A stretch of DNA of 64,000 nt from JAWLAT01 sp041395325 (GCA_041395325.1 JAWLAT010000004.1:1-64000); one strand, 5' to 3'; counted from the first letter of the stretch, positions 54,007 through 62,957 are shown. Notes: generated by a model not told the origin, from the letters alone. Program-made: numbers and translations.

Positions 54007-54279
54007 ATGGATGTATCCAGCCAATGCCGACGGCTGTTGATCGGGGCCACCTGGCTCTTCGCCTGCTGTGCATTCTCGACGGTCAATCTGACGTTGGCGA
54101 ACGGGGACTATGGGTCTGTGCTGGTTCAGTCGCTGACTCTGGCTTTGCTGTCGTGGCTGGGTGCGGTTGGCGTCGTCATTCTGAACCGCCCATCGCTGCC
54201 GGTCGTTGTCTTGCCTGTCGTCATGTCGCTTTGGGTGATCGCCGAAGTGGTCAGGCGCTGGCCGTTCGCATGGGGCTGA
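54007..54279 (+). CDS. Small membrane protein, hypothetical
   Basis: A 90-residue frame with three hydrophobic stretches (LIGATWLFACCAFSTVNLTL, VQSLTLALLSWLGAVGVVIL and LPVVVLPVVMSLWVIAEVV), consistent with a three-helix inner-membrane protein. No family recognised and no clear ribosome site. The 205 bp upstream hold no supported gene. Confidence 0.45.
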   Translation: MDVSSQCRRLLIGATWLFACCAFSTVNLTLANGDYGSVLVQSLTLALLSWLGAVGVVILNRPSLPVVVLPVVMSLWVIAEVVRRWPFAWG

Positions 54280-54336
54280 CCGGTCAGCGTGCCGCACGAT
54301 CTGTGGCTGGTGTTCGTCAATCTGGAGAGTGAGCGC

Positions 54337-54834
54337 ATGGAACCGTCTTCCGAAACAGCACGACGACCACCGTCACGTTGGCCCCTGGTCCTGGTGGTCG
54401 CCTATCTGCCGCTGGGATACTTGCTGAACAACCTGCCCGGGTCCGCGACCATCGAGATGGCGTCAGATCGATCGCTGGTCCTGCTCGAGGCGATCTGGAC
54501 CGGCCTGCTGGTGATTGCTGGGTGGTTCATCTATCGGCGCTCGCCGGTGCCACGCTGGGAACCCCGGGCCTTCTTCGCGGCCATGGCGCTGTTGCTGTCT
54601 TCGACGCTGCTGACTGCCGATCCCCAGTTGGTGGTCAACGTGGCCTGGTATCTGCACGACAAACCGGTGCTGCTGTGGTGGGCCGGGGCCGCGGCCCAGG
54701 TGCTGTTGCTGCTGGAGCTGGCCTTCGTGTTGCGGCTGTTGTGGCTGGGCATGGCGCCCTGGCGCGGCGGCCCGACATCAGCGCCATCCAGCGCTAGTTC
54801 GACTGCGACAGCGCCGACTCCACCGCCGCAATGA
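54337..54834 (+). CDS. Membrane protein, hypothetical
   Basis: A 165-residue protein with four or five membrane helices (PLVLVVAYLPLGYLLNNLPG, SLVLLEAIWTGLLVIAGWFI, AFFAAMALLLSSTLLTADP, WWAGAAAQVLLLLELAFVLR) and a Ser/Thr/Pro-rich tail. GGAGAG sits eight bases before ATG 54337. Its last 41 bases overlap the end of glnD on the other strand. Function unknown. Confidence 0.6.
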   Translation: MEPSSETARRPPSRWPLVLVVAYLPLGYLLNNLPGSATIEMASDRSLVLLEAIWTGLLVIAGWFIYRRSPVPRWEPRAFFAAMALLLSSTLLTADPQLVVNVAWYLHDKPVLLWWAGAAAQVLLLLELAFVLRLLWLGMAPWRGGPTSAPSSASSTATAPTPPPQ

Positions 54835-57436
54835 GCTGCTCGGCTTCACCTTCGTCCAGTGCCTGATCCTGCGCGTTGGACAACACGAACACGTCCTCGA
54901 CCCGCTCGCCAAAGGTGGCGATGCGGGCCGCGTGAACGTTGACGCCGCACTGGTAGAAGGCCTGTGCCACCGTGGCGAGTAGCCCGGGTTGGTCTGAGCA
55001 GGCGAGGCTGAGCTCGCTGCGCTGAGCATCGGCTTGCGGGCGCAGACGCAGTTCCGGCGCGAAATAGAAGTGTTTCTGCTGGCGGGAAGGGTTGCGTCGG
55101 GACAAACGAATCTTCAGCGGCGACTCGCCCAGCGCCATCTCCAGCCGCATCTGGATTTCCATGTTGCGGCCGACCGGATCGGTCCAGCGCTGGTCCTGAT
55201 CCAGTACCTGGAAACTGTCCAGGGTCCAGCCACCGGGGGTGGTCAGTACGCGCGCGCCGACCACCAGCAGGTGCAGTCGATCCAGCGTGGCGACGATCGC
55301 GGCGAAGATGCCGGTCTGGTCGGGCACGTGAACGAATACCTCGCGTGCGCCCTGGGCGCCGATGCTGCGCACCGCGGTCAGGCCGATCGGACCATCAGCA
55401 CCGTCCGGCCGGCCCTCGATGCGGCTGGGAGAGGCGCGCAACAGGGCACCGGTCTGCCAGCGCAGATGGTCCACGCCCTGGCGCAGGAAGGCCTCAGCAG
55501 GGAAGCCGGACCACAGTCGCAGCACCTGATCGCGGCCGAATCCTTCGCCGCGCAGCAGTTCCATCGTTTCCCGCCGAACCCGGGCACGCCGGCGGCCGTC
55601 GTCGCGGAAGGCCTCGCCGCTGCGCAGCGCGCGCTCGGTGAAGCGATGCAGGTCGCGCAGCAAGCGCGCCCGCCAGCCGTTCCAGAGCTTCGGATTCGTT
55701 CCACGGATGTCGGCGACGGTGAGCAAATACAGGTAGTCCAGCTGCCGAGGCTCCTGCGCCAGCCGGGCGAAGCGGCTGATCACGACCGGGTCCTGGATGT
55801 CCTGCTTCTGCGCAACGATGGACATGGCCAGATGCTGGCGGACCAGGAAGGCCAGCAGATCGCGGTCGGCCGGCGGCAGCGCCAGATGCTGGGCGAAACG
55901 GCGCACCTCGACTGCACCCAGCCGCGAGTGATCACCACCACGTCCCTTGGCAATGTCGTGGAACAGGGCGGCCAGCAACAGCAAGCCCGGCTGGTCGATA
56001 CGCCGTCGCACGCTGTGGGCGTAGCGCAGATCATCGCCGTCCTCGTCCTGACTCAGCTTGGCCACTTCGTTGACCACGGCCAAGGTGTGGCGATCGACCG
56101 TGTAGACATGGAACAGGTCGTACTGCATCAGCCCGCTGATCCGCGCAAACGCCGGCACGACGGCACCGAGAATGCCGTAGCGGGCCCAGATCTGCAGGGC
56201 CCGACGCGGTGAACCGGCCGTTTGCAGCAGCGTCAGCAGCAGTCGCTTGGCGCGCACGCCGGCCAGGAGCTTGCCGTGGCTGCCAAGCAGCCGCTCGACC
56301 TCGCGTGCCAGCTCCGGGCCCAGCGCGCTGATGTCCTCGCGGCGAATGACCAGATCCATCAGCTCGTGCAGCCGCTCGCCATCGAGCTCGCGTCGCGCGC
56401 TGGATTCCAGCCGGCCATCGACGATTCGCCAACCTTCGCGCAGCCGTCGCACGGGCAAATCCAGCACCCGTTCGCGCACGCGCTCGATGATGCGCTCGCC
56501 GATCAGATCGATCCGCGCGGTGGCACGGAAATACTCGTGCATGAAGCCTTCGATGGCCGCATTCGAGCCGGCGACGGCGACATGGCCAAACAGGCTGGCC
56601 AGGCGCGGCTGGAACTCGAACAGCAGGCGATCCTCGGCCCGTTCGGCCAGCAGATGCAGCGCATAGCGCACCGCCCGCAAGCGATCGACCGCCTGCAGCC
56701 AACGCTGCCGTTCGTCGCGGTGCAGCAGACCCTTGCGCTCCATCGCGGCGTAGCTGGCGGCACCGCAGCAAACCTGGGCGATCCACAGCGTTGACTGGAA
56801 GTCACGCAAACCACCGCGGCCGTCCTTGATCTGCGGCTCCAGATTGAAGGTGGTGTCGGAGAAGCGCTGATGCCGTTCGCGAGCTTCGGCCAGCTTGGCA
56901 TCCAGATAGTCCCGCGGAGGCCAGCCGATCGACTGCGCCAGCAACGGTGCCATTTCCTTCCAGCGCGCCTGCTCACCGCAGATCAGTCGGGCTTCCAGCA
57001 GCGACGTGGCCAGTACCACGTCGGCACGGGCGTCCTCGCGCAGCTGCGGCAGACTACGGGCGCTGTGACCGACGCGGTAGCGCAGATCCCACAGCGCCGC
57101 CAGGAAGCGCTGGACCCGTTCTGGCAGGTCAGCTGGCGCCGGGTGCGGCGTCAGCACCAGCAGATCGATGTCCGAATGCGGGTACAACTCGCCACGGCCG
57201 AAGCCGCCGGTGGCGATCAGCGCGTAGGGACTGTCACTGCCGACACAGGCAAACCACAGTGTGCGCAACGCCAGCCGCGCCAGTTTCGCCCGATCGGCGA
57301 CGATGGAATTGACCTTGCGCCCCAGCGCGAACTGCAGCGCGAAATCGCTGTCGTAGGCGGCCAGATCGCCGCGCAGACGGGCAACGAAGGCATCCAGTTC
57401 GGCGATGGGCAGCCGATTGGCGGCAGGGGCGGGCAT
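54794..57436 (-). CDS. glnD: Bifunctional uridylyltransferase/uridylyl-removing enzyme
   Basis: GlnD uridylylates and deuridylylates PII proteins in response to glutamine and so controls nitrogen assimilation. The 880-residue protein has the nucleotidyltransferase site GGFGRGELYPHSDIDLLVL (residues 77-95; Asp89 and Asp91 bind metal), the HD hydrolase site LFHDIAKGRGGDHS near 485-500, and two C-terminal ACT domains (EVFVHVPDQTGIFAAIVATL; LSLACSDQPGLLATVAQAF). It is next to map, as in many gammaproteobacteria. Confidence 0.97.
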   Translation of the reverse strand: MPAPAANRLPIAELDAFVARLRGDLAAYDSDFALQFALGRKVNSIVADRAKLARLALRTLWFACVGSDSPYALIATGGFGRGELYPHSDIDLLVLTPHPAPADLPERVQRFLAALWDLRYRVGHSARSLPQLREDARADVVLATSLLEARLICGEQARWKEMAPLLAQSIGWPPRDYLDAKLAEARERHQRFSDTTFNLEPQIKDGRGGLRDFQSTLWIAQVCCGAASYAAMERKGLLHRDERQRWLQAVDRLRAVRYALHLLAERAEDRLLFEFQPRLASLFGHVAVAGSNAAIEGFMHEYFRATARIDLIGERIIERVRERVLDLPVRRLREGWRIVDGRLESSARRELDGERLHELMDLVIRREDISALGPELAREVERLLGSHGKLLAGVRAKRLLLTLLQTAGSPRRALQIWARYGILGAVVPAFARISGLMQYDLFHVYTVDRHTLAVVNEVAKLSQDEDGDDLRYAHSVRRRIDQPGLLLLAALFHDIAKGRGGDHSRLGAVEVRRFAQHLALPPADRDLLAFLVRQHLAMSIVAQKQDIQDPVVISRFARLAQEPRQLDYLYLLTVADIRGTNPKLWNGWRARLLRDLHRFTERALRSGEAFRDDGRRRARVRRETMELLRGEGFGRDQVLRLWSGFPAEAFLRQGVDHLRWQTGALLRASPSRIEGRPDGADGPIGLTAVRSIGAQGAREVFVHVPDQTGIFAAIVATLDRLHLLVVGARVLTTPGGWTLDSFQVLDQDQRWTDPVGRNMEIQMRLEMALGESPLKIRLSRRNPSRQQKHFYFAPELRLRPQADAQRSELSLACSDQPGLLATVAQAFYQCGVNVHAARIATFGERVEDVFVLSNAQDQALDEGEAEQLIAAVESALSQSN

Positions 57437-57795
57437 GGGCAGCGGACGCGATTCCGTCGAGGGAGCGCCATGGTAACCGGCTGCGCGCAGGGCCGGGTTG
57501 GGTACTTCCTGGCCTGCTCCAGTCTGCGGCTTTCAGTCGGCGCCGGACTGCCGATGACAGAACCGTGTGACTGGGCGCTTCATGCCGCGAAAACCGTCGG
57601 TGACTCGCTCGTCCAGTCGGCGCTCAATCGCCAGCAGGGCTGGCTCCTACGCAGGCTGGGCACGCAACGCAAGGCGCCATCCTGTCGTAGGAGCGAGCCC
57701 TGCTCGTGACTCGACGACTCGCCACAGAGCCGCCAGGTCAGAGCGCAGCGCCGTCAACTTGAGTGACGATGCCTGTTGATTGACGACGCCTGCGG
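57437..57795. other. 359-bp glnD/map intergenic region with REP pair
   Basis: No coding sequence is supported. The region holds the inverted repeat pair at 57628-57708 and otherwise mixed sequence. Since map and glnD are both on the minus strand, the glnD promoter must be here or glnD is read from map. Confidence 0.6.
57628..57708. repeat. REP-type inverted repeat pair
   Basis: CCAGCAGGGCTGGCTCCTAC (57631-57650) and its near-mirror GTAGGAGCGAGCCCTGCTCG (57687-57706) face each other across 36 bases. The GTAGGAGCGAGC core is the classic REP sequence of Pseudomonas and Xanthomonas relatives. Such pairs form stem-loops in RNA and may stabilise or stop upstream transcripts. Confidence 0.75.
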
Positions 57796-58557
57796 CTACG
57801 CCTGCGCCGTCAGGATCTCGGCGCCATTGTCGGTGACCGCAATCGTGTGTTCCCACTGGGCCGACAGCGAGCGATCCTTGGTCACCACGGTCCAGCCATC
57901 GGGCAGCAGGCGCACCGAATGGCCACCGGCGTTGACCATCGGCTCGATCGTGAAAGTCATGCCAGGCACCAGTTCCGGGCCCAGGCCACGGCGCGGGTCG
58001 TAGTAGTGCAGGACCTGCGGATCTTCATGGAAGGCCTCGCCGATCCCGTGGCCGCAATAGTCGCGCACCACCGAGAAGCCCTGCGCCTCGACGAAACGCT
58101 GGATGGCCTTGCCGATCTCGCCCAGACGCAGACCGGGCTTGACCATCTCGATGCCCAGATAGAGTGCGTCACGGGCGGCGGTGCACAGCCGCTTGGCCAG
58201 CACGCCAGGCTCGCCGACGTAGTACATCCTCGACGTGTCGCCGTGGAAGCCGTCCTTGATCACGGTGATGTCCACATTGATGATGTCGCCCGCCTTGAGC
58301 ACCTTCGGTCCGGGAATGCCGTGGCAGACCACGTTGTTGACCGAGGTGCAAATCGAGCGGGGGAAACCCTTGTAGTTCAGCGGCGCTGGAATGGCGGCCT
58401 GCTGTTCGGTGATGTGGCTGTGGCAAATCCGGTCGAGCTCGTCAGTGGTGACCCCGGGCTGGATGTGCTGCTCGATGATGTCGAGCACTTCGCTGGCCAG
58501 GCGCCCGGCCACACGCATCTTGTCGAGCTGTTCGGCAGTCTTGATCGTGGCGCTCAT
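57796..58557 (-). CDS. map: Methionine aminopeptidase, type I
   Basis: Map removes the N-terminal Met from new proteins. The 253 residues have HGIPGPKVLKAGDIINVDIT and GFHGDTSRMYYVGEP with the two metal-binding Asp, DYCGHGIG with His, and FTIEPMV and WEHTI with Glu ligands. Type I length, no insert. It is divergent from rpsB, the conserved arrangement. Confidence 0.97.
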   Translation of the reverse strand: MSATIKTAEQLDKMRVAGRLASEVLDIIEQHIQPGVTTDELDRICHSHITEQQAAIPAPLNYKGFPRSICTSVNNVVCHGIPGPKVLKAGDIINVDITVIKDGFHGDTSRMYYVGEPGVLAKRLCTAARDALYLGIEMVKPGLRLGEIGKAIQRFVEAQGFSVVRDYCGHGIGEAFHEDPQVLHYYDPRRGLGPELVPGMTFTIEPMVNAGGHSVRLLPDGWTVVTKDRSLSAQWEHTIAVTDNGAEILTAQA

Positions 58558-58563
58558 TCTCTC

Positions 58564-58784
58564 TTGTCGGTTCCTCTCAGGACCAGCTATTATTCCGGAG
58601 ATTTGTGCACGCGCCTACCCATTTCGGGCCCGTGCCGATCATCGCAGCCCCGAATGGTTCGGGCGCTGACTACACACACGCGCCGCAAGAGTGCAGGGGG
58701 TGCCCCGACAGGGGTCTTTGTGCTCGACGCGTGGAGGACCCAACCCCACGAGACGGTCAACCCGTCTCACATGAGGACATCACA
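58564..58784 (+). promoter_or_regulatory. rpsB promoter and leader
   Basis: TTGTCG (58564-58569) and TATTAT (58588-58593), 18 bp apart, form a good sigma70 promoter about 190 bp before rpsB. The resulting long leader, with GC-rich potential stems around 58680-58740, fits the known autoregulation of rpsB-tsf by S2 binding its mRNA in gammaproteobacteria. The fold was not computed. Confidence 0.6.
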
Positions 58785-59654
58785 ATGCCCAACGTCACCA
58801 TGCGCCAGATGCTCGAAGCCGGCGTTCATTTCGGTCATCAGACGCGCTACTGGAACCCGTCGATGGCGCCCTACATCTTTGGCGCCCGCGGCAAGATTCA
58901 CATCGTCAACCTGGAAAAGACCCTGCCGCTGTTCAACGATGCGATGAACTTCGTCAGCGGCCTGGCGCAGCGCCGCGGCAACATCCTGTTCGTCGGCACC
59001 AAGCGTTCTGCCCGCGAGACGGTGATCGAGGAAGCGAGCCGTTGCAACATGCCCTTCGTGGCGCATCGCTGGCTCGGTGGCATGCTGACCAACTTCCGCA
59101 CGGTCAAGCAGTCGATCTCGCGCCTGAAGGATCTGGAGACCCAGAGCACCGATGGCAGCTGGGATCGTCTGGTCAAGCACGAAGTGCTGCAGCTGCGTCG
59201 TGAGATGGAGAAGCTGGAGCGTTCGCTGGGCGGTATCAAGAACATGGCCAGCCTGCCTGACGCGATGTTCGTCGTCGACGTCGGTCATGAGGAAATCGCC
59301 ATCAAGGAAGCCAACAAGTTGGGCATCCCGGTGGTTGCAGTGGTCGATACCAACCACAGCCCCAAGGGCGTGGACTACGTGATTCCCGGCAATGACGACG
59401 CCATTCGCGCGGTGCAGTTGTATGTGCGCGCTGCCGCCGATTCGGTGCTGGAAGGTCGTGCTGCGGCCCCAATCGTGGGTGGCACCGGCACCGACGAGTT
59501 CGTCGAACTGGACGCCGATGGCAATCCAATCGCTGGTGAGGATCGCAAGGGTGATCGTCGTGGCCCGCCGCGCGGCAAGAAGCCCGCGCCGCGTCGTGCT
59601 CCGGCGCCGAAGGCCGAAGCCGCGGCCGAGCCCGCCGCTGACGGCGCTGCCTGA
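58785..59654 (+). CDS. rpsB: 30S ribosomal protein S2
   Basis: S2 is a small-subunit protein needed for S1 binding. The 289 residues match the family through IPGNDDAIRAVQLY. It is about 45 residues longer than E. coli S2 because of an Arg/Pro/Ala tail (RRGPPRGKKPAPRRAPAPK). The start at ATG 58785 opens the conserved PNVTMRQMLEAGVHFGHQ. It precedes tsf by 50 bp. Confidence 0.97.
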   Translation: MPNVTMRQMLEAGVHFGHQTRYWNPSMAPYIFGARGKIHIVNLEKTLPLFNDAMNFVSGLAQRRGNILFVGTKRSARETVIEEASRCNMPFVAHRWLGGMLTNFRTVKQSISRLKDLETQSTDGSWDRLVKHEVLQLRREMEKLERSLGGIKNMASLPDAMFVVDVGHEEIAIKEANKLGIPVVAVVDTNHSPKGVDYVIPGNDDAIRAVQLYVRAAADSVLEGRAAAPIVGGTGTDEFVELDADGNPIAGEDRKGDRRGPPRGKKPAPRRAPAPKAEAAAEPAADGAA

Positions 59655-59704
59655 TCGGCGTCGTCCACAGGACCGGACTTTTTCAACCCCTACAAGGACG
59701 AACT

Positions 59705-60577
59705 ATGCAAATCACTGCAGGCATGGTGAAGGAGCTGCGCGAGCGCTCCGGAGCCGGAATGATGGAATGCAAGAAGGCCCTGACCGAAGTCGGTGGCGAT
59801 GTCGAGGCGGCCATCGAGTGGCTGCGCAAGCAGGGTCTGGCCAAGGCCGACAAGAAGGCCAGCCGTGTCGCGGCCGAAGGTCGCATCGCGCTGGCCGAAG
59901 CGGGTGATCGTGCCGTGCTGGTCGAAGTCAACTGCGAGACCGACTTCGTCGCCAAGGACGAGAACTTCGTGGCCTTCTGCGATCAGGTGGCCGCAGCCGC
60001 GCTGCAGGCGCAAGTGGCAGACGTGGAGGCGCTGGCTTCGGTGCAGATCGATGGCCAGTCCGTCGATGATCGCCGTCAGGCGCTGATCGCCAAGATCGGC
60101 GAGAACATCCAGCTGCGTCGTTTGGTGCAGATCCACAGCGCCAGCGGCCTGGGTGCCTATCTGCACGGCAGCCGCATTGGTGTGGTGGTAGCGCTGGAAG
60201 GCGGCGACGCCGACCTGGCTCGTGATCTGGCCATGCATGTGGCCGCGATGAAGCCGCCCTATATCAGTGCCGACGATGTGCCGGCCGATGTGATCGAGAA
60301 CGAGCGGGCGATCTTCGCCGCGCAGGTGGCCGAAAGCGGCAAGCCGGCCGAGATCATCGCCAAGATGGTCGAAGGCAAGCTGCGCAAGGCGCTGGCGGAA
60401 ATCACGCTGACCGGTCAGCCCTTCGTCAAGGACGGCGACGTCACGGTCGAGGCCCTGTTGAAGAAGCATGGCGCCAAGGTGCTGTCCTTCACCCGCTATG
60501 AAGTGGGCGAGGGCATCGAGAAGAAGGAAGAGAACTTCGCTGCCGAGGTGATGGCGCAGGTTCAGGCTTCCCGGTAA
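59705..60577 (+). CDS. tsf: Elongation factor Ts
   Basis: EF-Ts exchanges GDP for GTP on EF-Tu. The 290-residue protein begins with the UBA-like domain (VKELRERSGAGMMECKKALT) and has the core motif VEVNCETDFVAKDENF. The end (ALLKKHGAKVLSFTRYEVGE) is typical. Co-transcribed with rpsB. Confidence 0.98.
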   Translation: MQITAGMVKELRERSGAGMMECKKALTEVGGDVEAAIEWLRKQGLAKADKKASRVAAEGRIALAEAGDRAVLVEVNCETDFVAKDENFVAFCDQVAAAALQAQVADVEALASVQIDGQSVDDRRQALIAKIGENIQLRRLVQIHSASGLGAYLHGSRIGVVVALEGGDADLARDLAMHVAAMKPPYISADDVPADVIENERAIFAAQVAESGKPAEIIAKMVEGKLRKALAEITLTGQPFVKDGDVTVEALLKKHGAKVLSFTRYEVGEGIEKKEENFAAEVMAQVQASR

Positions 60578-60582
60578 GACCA

Positions 60583-60609
60583 AGAGCGCCGGGCACTGCC
60601 CGGCGCTCT
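60583..60609 (+). terminator. tsf-pyrH hairpin, attenuator or weak terminator
   Basis: A perfect 12-bp stem (AGAGCGCCGGGC/GCCCGGCGCTCT) with an ACT loop begins five bases after the tsf stop. The following bases are GCCATTCG, without a T run, so it may pause transcription or protect the rpsB-tsf mRNA rather than end it fully. Confidence 0.55.
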
Positions 60610-60680
60610 GCCATTCGGCTCGAAGAGTCGAAAGCCATCTGCTTCCACCGCTGCCGACACAGACCCAAGGTGCCTCGCTG

Positions 60681-61421
60681 ATGACCGCCGCTGCCGCCAC
60701 TGCCACGCGTCCCCTGGTCCACCAACGGATCCTGCTCAAGCTCTCGGGGGAAGCACTGCTCGGCAGTGAGCCCTTCGGTATCGATCCGCAGGTGCTCGGT
60801 ACCTTGGCCGACCAGATCATCGAGGTGGCCCGTCACGGCGTGCAGATCGGCCTGGTCATCGGCGCCGGCAATCTGTTCCGTGGGGCCGGTCTGGCTGCCG
60901 CCGGACTCGACCGTGCCACCGCCGATCACATGGGCATGCTGGCCACGGTGATGAATGCGCTGGCGATGCAGGATGCGCTGGAGAAGCGCGGTGGTCTGGC
61001 CCGCGTGATGAGTGCGATCAAGATCAACGAGGTGTGCGAGGACTACATCCGACGCCGCGCCATTCGGCACCTGGAGAAAGGCCGCATCGTGGTGTTCGCC
61101 GCCGGCACCGGCAATCCCTTCTTCACCACCGACTCGGCCGCCGCCTTGCGTGCAATCGAGATCAACGCCGAACTGGTGATCAAGGCGACCAAGGTCGATG
61201 GCCTGTATTCGGCCGACCCGATGAAGGATCCCTCTGCCCGCCGCTACGACCGGGTCACCTTCACCGAAGTGATCGAGCGCCGGTTGGCTGTGATGGACAC
61301 CACCGCGATTGCCCTTTGCCGTGACTACGACATGCCCATCCGCATCTACGACATGAACCGCCCCGGCGGTCTGCTCGACATCGTTCACGGTGAGCCGCTG
61401 GGCACGCTGGTAGAGGCTTGA
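60681..61421 (+). CDS. pyrH: UMP kinase
   Basis: PyrH phosphorylates UMP to UDP in pyrimidine synthesis and is allosterically controlled by GTP and UTP. The 246 residues show LLKLSGEALLG, VIGAGNLFRG, ATVMNALAMQDALE, TGNPFFTTDSAAALRAIEI and ATKVDGLYSADP, all amino-acid-kinase-family markers. A 5' Ala/Thr-rich extension of about 14 residues is present. Normally followed directly by frr; here 950 bp intervene. Confidence 0.97.
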   Translation: MTAAAATATRPLVHQRILLKLSGEALLGSEPFGIDPQVLGTLADQIIEVARHGVQIGLVIGAGNLFRGAGLAAAGLDRATADHMGMLATVMNALAMQDALEKRGGLARVMSAIKINEVCEDYIRRRAIRHLEKGRIVVFAAGTGNPFFTTDSAAALRAIEINAELVIKATKVDGLYSADPMKDPSARRYDRVTFTEVIERRLAVMDTTAIALCRDYDMPIRIYDMNRPGGLLDIVHGEPLGTLVEA

Positions 61422-61433
61422 GCAGAGGATAAG

Positions 61434-61454
61434 GGGCTCAGGGCTCAGGGCTCA
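61434..61454. repeat. Tandem GGGCTCA heptamer, three copies
   Basis: Three perfect copies of GGGCTCA lie 12 bp after the pyrH stop. A related triplet with a changed middle copy is at 62958-62978. Short tandem arrays like this are seen between genes in Xanthomonadales as far as I recall; role unknown. Confidence 0.7.
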
Positions 61455-61518
61455 GTTTCCAGCCGGCGACAGCCGCGTACGCGGCGTTTCGGGTTGCCGA
61501 GCAGGATCAAAGATCACT

Positions 61519-61600
61519 GTGGGAGCGAGCTCGCTCGCGAGCTTTCCGCTTCTGACAATGATCCGAGCAGCCAACGATCGCGAGCAAGCTCGCTCCCACT
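61519..61600. repeat. REP-type inverted pair (GTGGGAGCGAGC family)
   Basis: GTGGGAGCGAGCTCGCTCGC (61519-61538) and its mirror GCGAGCAAGCTCGCTCCCAC (61580-61599) flank about 40 bp. The repeat family matches the one in the glnD-map gap except for the variable T/G at the third base. It lies between pyrH and the convergent acetyltransferase gene and may end both transcripts. Confidence 0.8.
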
Positions 61601-61641
61601 GAGCTTCGAGATACCTCGAGGCAGGGCGTCAAACCAAGTCC

Positions 61642-62196
61642 TCAACGGGTCGCCGGGCGTGACCTCTGTGACCGCTCCCAGTCCTGCCGCTCCAACCGAT
61701 ACACCGCACAGGCGTCGTCGCCAAAACAGCGATCCTCGACATGGGCAAATCCCAGTCGCTCGTAGAAGCGGCGGGCACGCAGATTGTCGGCCAAGGGATC
61801 GATCACGATCGCCTTGGTCGTTCGATCATCGAAGCACCGCTGGATGGCAGCGCGCATCATGGCAGTCCCCAGACCCTGGCCCAGCAGGTCCGCCTCACCG
61901 ATCCAGATATCGATCGCTTTCAGGCCCGGCTCGCACTCGCCCCAATAGTGCTCGTCCTCGAGCTGCGGGTCGATGATCTGCACAAAACCGATGTCACGTC
62001 CCTGCCACCGGGCGATCAACTGCTCGCGCCAGGGCGGTTGTCGGGCGAGTTCGGTGGCCCAGCCCCAGTCCTCGTCGCCTTTGGCAGCGAGCACGTGCGG
62101 CGCCCGATCCCAAGCCTGCAGCAACGGCAGATCCGCTGGCGTGGCTGGGCGCATGGACACGACTTCGGTCTCGGCTGCTGTGAATGAGCGGTGCAT
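61642..62196 (-). CDS. GNAT acetyltransferase, AAC(6')-like
   Basis: The 184-residue protein has HYWGECEPGLKAIDIWIGEA, LGQGLGTAMMRAAIQ as the acetyl-CoA-binding Q/R-x-x-G-x-G/A loop, and VIDPLADNLRARRFYERLGF, a pattern close to aminoglycoside 6'-N-acetyltransferases of the AacA4/AAC(6')-Ib type. Chromosomal relatives often have other substrates, so resistance is not implied. Start at 62196 follows AGAGG by six bases; Met 62154 is an alternative. It is inserted, reversed, between pyrH and frr. Confidence 0.75.
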   Translation of the reverse strand: MHRSFTAAETEVVSMRPATPADLPLLQAWDRAPHVLAAKGDEDWGWATELARQPPWREQLIARWQGRDIGFVQIIDPQLEDEHYWGECEPGLKAIDIWIGEADLLGQGLGTAMMRAAIQRCFDDRTTKAIVIDPLADNLRARRFYERLGFAHVEDRCFGDDACAVYRLERQDWERSQRSRPATR

Positions 62197-62371
62197 GCTG
62201 AGCCTCTGATTCTGTCGTGCTCGTGGGAGTGTCCTCGCATCTCCGCACAACCGCCACCCGACATCCGCTGCCCGGGCGGTCGCTTCGCTGATCCGGTCGT
62301 CGCAGTGGCTACCAGACGCCGACCGGGCTACCATCCGCGGCCTTGCATCAAGGCAGTGGCAGGAGCAGATC

Positions 62372-62932
62372 ATGGGCCTGGAAGACATCAAGAGCGACGC
62401 CAAGCACCGGATGGGCAAGAGCGTCGAAGCGCTGCAGCAGGAGCTGGCGCGCGTTCGTACAGGTCGCGCACAGGCGTCCCTGCTCGACCACATCCGGGTG
62501 CCGTATTACGGTCAGGACGTGCCGGTGAGCCAGGTGGCCACGGTGTCGGTCAGTGACGCCCGCACGATCACGGTCACGCCGTGGGAGAAGAACATGGTCG
62601 GCGCGGTGGAGAAGGCCATTCTCACGTCGGATCTGGGCCTGAATCCGAATACCTCCGGACAGGTCATTCGCATCATCATTCCGGCCCTGACTGAAGAGCG
62701 CCGCAAGGAACTGTCCAAGGTGGTCTCGCATGAAGCCGAGAATGCCAAGGTGGCGGTCCGAAACATCCGACGGGACGCCAATCACCACGTCAAGGAACTG
62801 CTCAAGTCGAAGGAAATCACCGAAGACGACGAGCGCCATGCCGAGGCCGAGATCCAGAAGCTGACCGATCACTACGTCAAGGAAATCGACGGCGTGGCGA
62901 AGGCCAAGGAAGAGGAATTGATGGCGCTGTAG
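62372..62932 (+). CDS. frr: Ribosome recycling factor
   Basis: RRF splits post-termination ribosomes together with EF-G. The 186-residue protein shows ELARVRTGRAQASLLDHI, PYYGQDVPVSQVATVSV, and the helical ends ERRKELSKVV and RRDANHHVKELLKSKEI. Normal length. The preceding gap holds a divergent acetyltransferase gene rather than pyrH directly. Confidence 0.98.
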   Translation: MGLEDIKSDAKHRMGKSVEALQQELARVRTGRAQASLLDHIRVPYYGQDVPVSQVATVSVSDARTITVTPWEKNMVGAVEKAILTSDLGLNPNTSGQVIRIIIPALTEERRKELSKVVSHEAENAKVAVRNIRRDANHHVKELLKSKEITEDDERHAEAEIQKLTDHYVKEIDGVAKAKEEELMAL

Positions 62933-62957
62933 TCACAGGCGCCGGTGGTTGCAGCAA

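Noticed and set aside
60583..60609. Strong intrinsic terminator after tsf
   Set aside because: The stem is perfect but no T run follows, so it was listed only as attenuator or weak terminator.
61434..61454. CRISPR array
   Set aside because: The repeats are 7-mers in direct contact with no spacers and no cas genes.
61642..62196. Aminoglycoside resistance gene
   Set aside because: Similarity to AAC(6') is at motif level; chromosomal GNAT relatives often have other substrates, so only the family was called.
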